Under the pieces are notes generated by a model. That model worked only from the letters and a program-made list of their open reading frames with translations, did not search any database and was not told where the DNA came from. The position numbers were made by a program, and so were the translations under genes. From assembly GCA_948474755.1 (NCBI GenBank), contig CAOLHI010000562.1, positions 1-64,000 on the forward strand: a stretch of DNA of 64,000 nucleotides, read 5' to 3'. Positions 55,969 to 64,000 of this stretch are shown in pieces; within the stretch, counting starts at the first letter, position 1; the number at the start of each line of letters is the position of its first letter. The stretch is from Ctenosaura bakeri. Lineage: Eukaryota > Chordata > Lepidosauria > Squamata > Iguanidae.

Positions 55969-56518
55969 CCCCCCAATGAAACCTTTGTGGGGGTCACCAT
56001 GAGATTTCATTTTTCTCTGGGAAAGTTGCTGCGCACCTCCAATTTGGTGAATTCAGGACGATGTGATATGGAGTAGTTAGGAATAAGCTTAGGAAAGAGG
56101 GTCAGGGTAAGAGCTAGTTTACCTCCATTAGTCTTGTCAGCTAGACAGCTGGTCAATTTAGCAAAAATATCACCAATTAAGTTGGTAAACAGGGAAAGAA
56201 AGAAAACAAAGGAAAGACTTTGTAACAACAAACACATAGAAGATATACAGCAATATGCAGATTCTACTTCAGCAGCTGGAGTTTCAAAGTGCAAAATGCA
56301 GCAACAGTCAGAATTCAAAGAAATGATGAAGTTTAATTGTGTAGTGCTCCTTCAATAGAAACAATAGGGAAGAGTTCAGGCAAATCATGATCCAGGCAAA
56401 TCATGGCACAGTTCATAGTCCAAGGCATGGGTTGGAGAGTGGTTCTTCCCCTCTTGGGGTTTGAAAGAGCTCATAAAATATAGTTCTGTTCAGACACAGG
56501 GCCATAACATCCAAAGGA

Positions 56519-56768
56519 GCATACCCTCAAACATTTCATAACTGAAAATCGGGAGATGTGTGGCCAAGCAACATCAGATGTGATCAAGATGAGGAAGAAC
56601 ACAAAAGTTAGAAGAGGCTGAAGAAGTTTGATTTTGTCTGAGCCTACTGGGAAGGGCAAGACTCCATCCCCTCTCACCCTCTTCTCCCCCCCCCAAATTA
56701 ATTGAATGCAAACTACTTTGAAGTAAGCTGAGGGCAAAAGGAGAAAGTGGAAGAAGAGAAAAACTAAG
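56519..56768 (-). mobile_element. Non-autonomous DNA transposon family A, copy 3 (truncated)
   Basis: The terminal GCATACCCTCAAAC lies at the low edge. The body is antisense to copy 1 (AGTAGTTTGCATTCAATTAA on the minus strand). The other end is lost at the GC-rich block beginning 56769. Confidence 0.5.
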
Positions 56769-57150
56769 GTCCTTTCCACAGCATACCTTTGTTATGGCAG
56801 TGTCCAGTGATGATGGTAGTAGTGGCTGTCCCAGGAGGGGAGCATGATGGAGCCTCTGGGAACCAGGAACCACAATGCACCTCTCCCTGCTGTAATGCAG
56901 CCAAGTACTGTCCCAGGGTATACTGGGGCAGGAACTGCAGCCATTACACTTCCAGGGCATCCACAGACAAAGTAAGTGTGAATGTGGGGGTGAGGAGAGC
57001 GACACAATCGCCAGTCATTGATAGGAAAAATCCATCAATGATTTGTGGCAAATCACACCACCTAGGGACAGGAGAAAGACAGGACCAGGATGACATTGTG
57101 CATAAGCGTTGTCCTGGCCCCATCCTTCTCCCATTCCCCACAGTCGGTTG
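56769..57150. mobile_element. GC-rich MITE (family G), diverged copy 3
   Basis: It starts AAGGTCCTTTCCACAGCA. It keeps the spacing of GCAGCC, CTGGGGCAGGAA and AAAGTAAGTGTGAATG seen in the 39172 and 44527 copies, but the right half does not align well by eye. The overlapping 128-codon frame has no known domain. Confidence 0.45.
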
Positions 57151-57681
57151 GGTACACCAAGCAGAAGTGGCCTAAGACATTTTAAAAGCAGTTAAAATAG
57201 GATGGCAGAGGATTAATTTAGGCAGTCCCTACCAAACCAAGACAGTTAGAGGGTATGAATGAGGAAATAACGCAGTAATACTTTCCCAATCAGAAGATTC
57301 ACCGAATTAGAAATGTATGATATAAAAGTAACATTATTATGGTGATGCATATCAAGCTTGGCACTTAAGTATATGATTTCAGCTAATCTACTTATGGTTC
57401 AAAGTGTTCCATACAACAGGCTTCACCACAAAGTGGGTAAACAGCTTCATGTGGTGACTGCAGTCATTTTAATCAGTCACATAGTTATTAAACTGAGTGA
57501 AGACTAAACATTTGTTTTCAGACAGAAACAAAATGCCCTTTACAGAAGTGTTAAATGAAACATTTTTGTGATACATTCCAAGAAAATATCTTAAAAGATA
57601 GCACATTTTAAAAAAATACAATGGTAGTTCAGATCATGAACTGTCAGAAGGAAATAATTTCTGGTTTTCCAGCATAGAAAC
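57151..57681. other. No recognised feature
   Basis: The CAACAGGCTTCACCACAAAG segment near 57413 matches one near 54825. Otherwise nothing is recognised. Confidence 0.4.
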
Positions 57682-58132
57682 TGTTGGCTGCCTGCCTAAC
57701 GAGCCTGAAAACTGGGGTACTTGTTTAAATAAACAAGGACCTCCAAAGAACCTCTGGCATAAACTACAGCCTAGAGGAAAAAACAGCCACTTCAGACCGC
57801 AATAAGGAAAAATACAAAAGGTTTATTGCGGGTAACAAATTAAGGCATTTAGCAAAAGCCCATCATAAAGTTAAACAATAAAAACAGCAGAGTAACATAC
57901 AAACCAGCACAGGCAAGAGAAAGAGTGCTTTTCCAAACAGCTTATATACACTCCACACAGCTGTACATTATTAGGTACTCTACATGTGCCTCAGTCAAAC
58001 ACATAAATTACAACTTAAACATTTAACATACAGCTGCGTAGCCTTATCTCAGTCTACACCTTGAGCTTAAAGGGAAAGGTCAGAAGAAGCAGAGCAGCAT
58101 CAAGTAAGATTAACCCTTTACATATTGTGACA
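57682..58132 (-). mobile_element. Solo LTR, family gamma
   Basis: A 451-bp LTR with TG...CA ends (low edge TGTTGGCTGCC, high edge ATTGTGACA) flanked by a perfect 5-bp TSD, GAAAC, at 57677-57681 and 58133-58137. On the minus strand TATATAAG lies at 57949-57942 and AATAAA at 57827-57822, in the right order for U3-R. No internal genes. The 5-bp TSD separates it from the alpha family's 4-bp. Confidence 0.9.
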
Positions 58133-58814
58133 GAAACCTCTACAAGCCCACAAGAGAGACCCAAATCAGTTTGGAGGTAACTTCAGATATTTTATTTTGA
58201 TAATCTTATGCACTCACAAAGGTACACCTGGTCAGCACCTATTCCTCCTCAGTGCATGGAACTGTCAGCCTCTCATGCTTTCCAGTTTGTTGGAACCAAT
58301 AGACCAGTGTGTCTCAGACAGGGTTCCTTGGAAACCTGGAAACAAGATGTCATTAGGAGTTCTGTGAGAGACTGTGATTGTGAAAAAATATATATAAACA
58401 ATTTGGGCTGTCTATCTATCTATCCATCTATCTATCCATCCAAGGGTCCCCTGCTACCTGCAAACAATTTCCATTGACCATTAAGCTCACTTCTTCTGAT
58501 GGTCAGCACATATAACACTGGGGTAATTGACCTAAGCACTCATCAGCCTAGGAAAGGATCCCTCTCCTAGGAGAAGGACCTCAAGGCATCAAGGCAGTCC
58601 TCTCCTACATGATAATGTTACTTGTATCATAAGCATTGCAGCAAGAGGATTCCTGATCACTCCCTAATCCAGCCCCATCTCCCACTCTCATGAGATTAGC
58701 AGGGAGAGTAGATCTAGTCCTATGAAATCCATAAATGTTAATGGATTTGATTAGTAACACAAACATGACGAGCCTCTGGGGAGTGGGGAAACTTCAGAAC
58801 CTGCCTCCCCCCAA
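58133..58814. other. Unrecognised, with (TCTA/TCCA)n at 58410-58443
   Basis: A short tetranucleotide repeat. No gene is recognised. Confidence 0.45.
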
Positions 58815-59065
58815 AAAAAAACTTTATTGGGAAGCATGACAATCATGCCACTGGGAATCTGTGTCCATTGATCTCTGCTGGCTTGACACAGCATCTTCTT
58901 CTGGCTTTATATCATTGTCTTCCTGGCTCTCTATTTTGGTGCAGTCTTCTTCCTCAACCCCCTCTACCTGAAGCTGCATGAGAAGTCTTCTTTTATAGCC
59001 AGGAAATACGCCAGAGAGGGTACTCCCTCTCTTAGACCTGCCCCAAGGGCTCAATCCAGGGGACT
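58815..59065 (-). promoter_or_regulatory. Candidate LTR-like promoter and polyadenylation module
   Basis: On the minus strand TATAAAAG (near 59000) lies about 175 bp upstream of CCAATAAAGTTTTTTTT (58827-58811). The spacing resembles a U3-R unit. The 76-codon frame between is acidic and has no known domain. LTR termini and TSD were not found, so a retrocopy or chance arrangement is possible. Confidence 0.3.
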
Positions 59066-59694
59066 AAACAGTGCAGCTACTTAGTGCATTGCCCCCGCAA
59101 TCTCCAATGCATTTGCATAGCACTCTGGGCCACCAGAACTGTTCTTCTACCCTGAAGGCTGTGCAGGAGCACCCTTCAAAGGCATGAGTTTTTGTGTGGA
59201 AGTAAAGTAAGACAACATACCCGTTGTGAGATTCTGAAACAAAAAGTCTGAAAAAATGCTACTTAAACCAGATTGAGTGTACATATATGGTGACTGCTTG
59301 GTAGATTCTCTCTTGGTAACATGGCTTTTAATTCAGGGTTTAGGCTGTCAGCCTGAATATGAGACAGGTCTCCTGCATCCTTATATTTAACAAATCCTGG
59401 AGCAGGAAGATGTAGCATGAAATTCCACCAGACAAAACTGTGTTCCATCTCCCCCCTCAATCCTTCCAACCCATTTTTACATCAGTTATGAGCAAAGTAT
59501 GGTCAGTGGGTTGTCTATGACCCCCCCCCACAGCTATTTTTGTAATCTCCATGGACCCCGCCCCCCAGGAAATGAGAGAGGATTTTCACCACTTTTTTGT
59601 TCTCCCTAGGGTATTTTGGACCCAAGAAGGCCTTCTCTAAAACAGGTATTGAACCAGGAAGTTGCTCAATAGGCTTTTCATGGGCCTAAACATG
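59066..59694. other. No recognised feature
   Basis: It contains C-runs near 59521 and 59560. No family is recognised. Confidence 0.4.
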
Positions 59695-60171
59695 TGTCAG
59701 GATGCATAGACCCTGTCATAATGTATCTGCTGGATATGTATTGGAATATGTAAGGTAGCCAGCTTAGGGGAATGCTAGAGTTAGTTAGAATGCTACAAAG
59801 TATCTACTTGGAATTTTGGCTGCAACAATGTATGTGTTTGAAGCTTGCTTGTGTATTCCAGAGAATATGAGAACTTGAAGTGTCCAGAGATAAGATGAAG
59901 GAAGTATGTTCTTGTCTCAAGGAGGAAAGATGGGTAAACAACTGTGAGTCTGGAAAATGTCTAAGGATGTGTGATGATGTTAAATTTATGATCCTCTCCA
60001 ATCACAGCTTTGTGCACCTAAATGTCTATGTAAAGATATAAATCCTGTGAAATCCATGTATGCTCTAGAGTCAACAACTTTGAAAGAAGTGTGCCGTGTT
60101 GCTTGCTTTGCTACAAATAAACACTACCTCAGAGCGGAGATTGTGGATTACAAGCTATCCAGGGCATGACA
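59695..60171 (+). mobile_element. Solo LTR, family beta, copy 2
   Basis: A 477-bp LTR starting TGTCAGGATGC and ending GGGCATGACA. Flanks ACATG (59690-59694) and ACAGG (60172-60176) suggest a 5-bp duplication with one change. AGATATAAATCC near 60035 is the TATA region and AATAAACAC near 60117 the polyadenylation signal. It is colinear with 4700-5275. Confidence 0.82.
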
Positions 60172-60633
60172 ACAGGCCCAAGGAAAGCAGACATGTGAAA
60201 ATGCTCCCCATTCCCAGGAGGGTCCCGGAACATTCCATGATACAGACAGCAGGGCAGCAATAGAAAACCATTCAACTATTTTCCTATAGCATCAAACACA
60301 CAGCATCATTTTTTTTTTAGTGCTGCTCATTCAGCTTTAGGAGAATAGACAGACACTTCTTCATCACCACCACCCACTCTCCACCAGCCACTAAATGGCC
60401 ATGTTGTGGGCTGGGGGTGGGAATGCAGTAGCTTAAAAAGTAGGATTTTGGAGAGAATTCCAGCTTCTGCAATGACTGAAAAATTTAGTGACATAGGACT
60501 TAGCCCTTCATACATCACTGATTGACAGGGTGCCAGCCTTTATGTTTGTGTGTCATTTTTAAAATCAGGTTACCTATTGTTTTTTAACTAGGATTATATA
60601 CATTGGAAATATATAACATTCCTAATGACATAT
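60172..60633. other. No recognised feature
   Basis: No gene or family is recognised. Confidence 0.4.
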
Positions 60634-60878
60634 CCCCCAGCTGTCCCTATTTGGCAGAGACAGTCCTCTGTTGTCTCACCTTTTCAACTGCTTTTAAAAT
60701 GTCCAAGTTTCTCTCTCCTCCTTCTACTTTTGCCCTTTTTCTTCAGATTACTTTGATCACTGCAAACTCAGTTCAAACTGCAAAAATAGTTTGCACTCAA
60801 TTAACTCAGCAGAAAGAGAAGAGAGGAAGGGGCAGAGTTTCACCCTTCCCAGAAAGGCAAAAAGAAATTGCTGGAGGG
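60634..60878 (+). mobile_element. Non-autonomous DNA transposon family A, copy 2 (partial)
   Basis: CAGCTGTCCCTATTTGGCAG, AACTGCTTTTAAAATG, TTTCTCTCTCCTCCTTC, AAATAGTTTGCACTCAATTA and TTTCACCCTTCCC match copy 1. The right end is replaced by repeat B. Confidence 0.55.
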
Positions 60879-60879
60879 C

Positions 60880-61346
60880 ATGGGTGTGAATGGCTCTCTG
60901 GCCAAGCAAACAGTGGGAGTTGCAATATGGACAATGGGGTCCAGATGAAGTTAATGATCTTAGGTGACAAAGAGTTAATGGCTGTCATAATAGTTCTGTC
61001 ATTGTGAACAGGTGAGGAAATAATGCAAGGAAACGTCCAGGTGTAAGAAAGAAGGGCTGAAACAATCAGGTGGGAACTTCCCTTGTGTGGTGTCAGAAAT
61101 GTTACAACTTCATCTTAAGCCTATTATCTCTGGAGTTACCCAGTAATCTGCCTGACAATGACTTTTGCTATGTCTAGAGGGGATCTTCTAACCTACTTTG
61201 CAGCATATGTATTCAGTCAGACTTTTCTTCTGCCCAGCTCGACCTTCCAGTCACTTCAGAGTCCATTTTATGCCAATGCCAATTAATTTATTTTGCCAAT
61301 TAACTTATATTTCACCAATTAAACTATATCAAGTCTGGAGAGGTGT
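60880..61346 (+). repeat. Unclassified interspersed repeat B, copy 2
   Basis: Colinear with 55478-55968. It follows family A directly, which raises the possibility that A and B are parts of one larger element. Confidence 0.6.
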
Positions 61347-63464
61347 ACTGGCCAGTAACGGTAGCTGTGGGGGCCCAGCCAGGTCCAACAAGCAAGCATT
61401 AGTAGGAAACTGGTTTCAGACCTCTTTCAGAAGTTCTTCTGCCTCTCTATGGTATTAGATAACTACTTTAAGTACATAACTAAATGAGATGTTGTGAACA
61501 CCACCGTCTGCCTCTCAGGGATGCAGTCACTGAGTCATCAGTATCTACTGGATTCCTGAACAGAGAGGTACACTTTGGGGGGGGAGGGGAAGGGTGGTGG
61601 GATGAAGGAGAACAACCACAAAGCCTTCCAAATTTCATGGTAGAGGCTTGAAATTACTGAATGATTTCATCTGAACCAAATAATGGTTTCATCATCATAT
61701 GCTATTGTTATTTCCTGTGTGAGTTGTTTTTATCAATACAAGGAAAATGAATTAGTGAGTCATGGAAGACAACAGCAATTTGGCCTGTGGTTTTCTGTCT
61801 CTATCCAAGAAGAACTAGAGTTCAAAATAAAATGCTGAAATTTCCTGCTGAACAGTTGGAAACCAAGTCTTCTTCTTACTTTAATATGGCTGAAATGCTT
61901 TTGCAAAAGGACTTCAGGATGAACCAGCATAAAAGGGGAACATATCTTAACTGTATTTATTATCATATTTAACACTTACATAATGTTTTACTTCTCATGT
62001 AATATTTTACTGTTGAAAGTGCATCACATAAACATTTAAAGGAACTCCCTGCAAGGTAGACCACTACCTGTGTGTGTGCATTTGTTTGTTTCAAGTGTGT
62101 GTAACACCAATATATCCATTTCTACAAACAAATGAATTTATTATAATGTATAGAAGGTTCCCAGTATCCTGGGAGATATGTTCCCAGACTTACCATGGAT
62201 AATAACAAGTGTGTTTGTTTGCTTGTTTTTTAAGTAAGATGAATGATGTAGGTATTGGGACAGGTATGCAGCTTGGAGAGGAAGCTCTGAAACTGGATAG
62301 AATTTTAGAATCTAAGTGAAAGAAGGCTTTGTAGCCATTACTTGCAGTCCAAAGGCAGATAAACTGATAAAAACGTAAGACTTAATGACAACATGTGGTC
62401 AAAAAAGGAGATGGGAACAAAATATTTTCAGGCCATGTTTCAACGTGTATAAGTGAAATTGCATATACCGGTCGTGTAGATATAGGGGACCTACTGTATC
62501 ATGTAATGATGAATCGTAACAAGAATTGTTATGATAGAGCAATTGTCTCCTTCCCTGTCCCACACACATGCGCACACACACACACACATCCCAGTTTTGG
62601 AAAAAAACAATTTTAAAAAATTAAGTTGTCATTGTTTGTTTTGAATTGGACACTCCAGAGTCCTGAAAAGTTCTGGATCATTTATTACAAACAACAACAT
62701 GCAGCTTTCTTTGCCTAGAAATAACTGTAGATGCTTGTGTGCTGTTTGAGGTAACTACAGAAGTCAAAGTAGATGCAAGTGGTTTCTGAGGGCCATGCAG
62801 ATTGATTACAAATAACAAGCAGGCCCCTTCCCTAAAGAACAATTTGATAGGTTGCCATGTCAGAAGCATCCCAGGCCCTGAGGTTTCAGAGCCAAAATCC
62901 CAGATGTAGGGAAGGCCCCTGGTGATGTTAAAGAAGGAAGTGGGCTCTGGTGAAGCCATTAAGCATGATACATTAAGCATTAGTCACAGTTGCTTAAAAT
63001 ATGTCATTCCAATTAAAAAGAAAACTAAGCTAACAAAAGAGAAAATATTTCCCTAGTTGGAAATTAAGTTTTCCAAGTTCTGCATTGAACGGAACCCCCG
63101 CTTCAAATTTTCCTACCTGTATTTTTAATATCCTTGCAGGCACTGTTTTTAAGAGCACATGAGAGTTGTAGTCCAATCAGACAAAGCTTTCCAAGTAAAT
63201 TCTCCCCACCCCAAAATTCAGCTTTTAATGGACTGCTTCTACAATCAATGCCTCCCCCCCCCAGCCACATTTTTTTTTAACAGTCAGGTTGTGGATTCAT
63301 AACACACAAAATAATCATAATCATAATAATGATGCAAATAATCTCCAATCTTGGGGAGGAGAGAATGGTGGTTGTGGTGACAAACAAATGTGCCTGAGAT
63401 TAATGAGACTAACAGCTTTAAAATGCTGTGAACCTAGCATATCTCAATTGTTGTTTCAAGGTTT
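61347..63464. other. Mostly unrecognised, with (CA)n at 62560-62588
   Basis: CACACACATGCGCACACACA-type microsatellite. No gene or family is recognised. Confidence 0.45.
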
Positions 63465-63960
63465 TAATGGTGAGGGAGAGAGAGAGAGACCAAGGAGAAA
63501 GCACTGGAGAAACAGAGGTGGGGGGAGACGGAAGATGAAGGCTATTACTAGAAGGACTGAGGATGGGAGGAGAAAGAGAATTAGAGTCATAAACAGAGTG
63601 ATGGGGAAGAAAGGAGAAGACAAGGAAAAGCCAGGAAAAGTGGGAAGTGAAAGGGAACAAGAAAATGGTAGGGGGGATAGAGAAAGAGATGAGTGTGGGG
63701 AGATGAAGAGTGGGAGTGGGGAAAGAGAAGAAGATTATTAACCAGGAGTTCTGGAGGAGAAGGGAAGAAGGAGAAGAAGGGAAGAGAAGAGTGAGGATAA
63801 CGGAGAAGATGCATATAGGTTTCGGGCTGGAGTAGGGAGGAAAAAGAGGATGAGATAGGGAGAAAGGAAAGGGAAGACATTTAACCAGGACCTGCTGGAG
63901 GAGGAAAAGGAAAAAGAGAAAGGAAATGAGGAATTTTTAAAAAAGAAAAGAAAGGTCATT
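63465..63960. repeat. Purine-rich (GA) low-complexity tract
   Basis: About 500 bp in which the plus strand is mostly G and A. The long frames on both strands here (150 codons plus, 97 minus) are composition artefacts. Confidence 0.85.
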
Positions 63961-64000
63961 TTCACCCTACACTGTTATAGTGCTCCTATTCCACTTTCAA
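63961..64000. mobile_element. Palindromic MITE (family P), cut by window end
   Basis: TTCACCCTACACTGTTATAG and CTATTCCACTTTCAA match the first 40 bp of the 50960 copy. The rest lies outside the window. Confidence 0.75.

Noticed and set aside
56574..57175. Overlapping 143- and 128-codon frames on opposite strands
   Set aside because: They lie across a family A remnant and a GC-rich MITE, with no domain similarity; GC content explains the lack of stops.
63289..63741. 150-codon open frame on the plus strand
   Set aside because: Its second half is an R/E/G/K-rich translation of a polypurine tract, and an equally long frame exists on the opposite strand. No domain or start context.

Overview
The window looks like transposon-dense, AT-rich intergenic or intronic DNA from a squamate reptile (lizard or snake; species not determined). 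The evidence is the mixture of repeats. It holds lizard-type L1 with a CWKC...HMWWTC carboxyl end, CR1 with an ATTCTATG tail, RTE/BovB LINEs, a tRNA-derived Sauria-type SINE whose tail resembles BovB, Penelope-like and DIRS retroelements, several solo-LTR families and small palindromic DNA transposons. No host exon, tRNA, rRNA, CRISPR or bacterial-type gene could be supported. Every recognisable coding stretch is a broken transposon reading frame.

Layout. About 0.6-5.3 kb: a terminal-inverted-repeat (TIR) element, a BovB 3' end, an L1 ORF1 scrap and a solo LTR. About 5.7-15.4 kb: one long minus-strand L1 (L1-A), interrupted by a CR1 tail (7.3-7.7 kb) and by a younger 5'-truncated L1 (L1-B, 9568-11258) with a perfect 16-bp target-site duplication (TSD). 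About 15.5-17.4 kb: a minus-strand RTE/BovB. About 17.7-20.2 kb: small DNA transposons, a hammerhead-like repeat and a Sauria-type SINE. About 20.6-23.9 kb: a minus-strand DIRS element. About 25.8-26.5 kb: an RTE scrap.

About 26.5-36.2 kb holds the most informative region, a plus-strand L1 (L1-C). It received a 1006-bp solo LTR, a reversed L1 tail, and a nested stack: a 570-bp block, then an inverted Penelope pair, then a 907-bp solo LTR. Each layer of that stack has its own TSD. About 40.5-43.6 kb: an RTE broken by a MITE half, an LTR piece, a LINE tail and a 984-bp solo LTR. About 45.0-46.3 kb: a pogo/Tigger-like TIR element split by an 852-bp solo LTR. About 48-64 kb: sparser, with a 147-bp hairpin, palindromic MITEs, three more solo-LTR families and two unclassified repeat families.

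These elements do not act together as a pathway. The value of the window is its stratigraphy: junctions and TSDs give relative ages for at least eight families. Classifications rest on remembered family hallmarks and reading of the sequence; no database search was possible. Boundaries given without a TSD are approximate by tens of bases.
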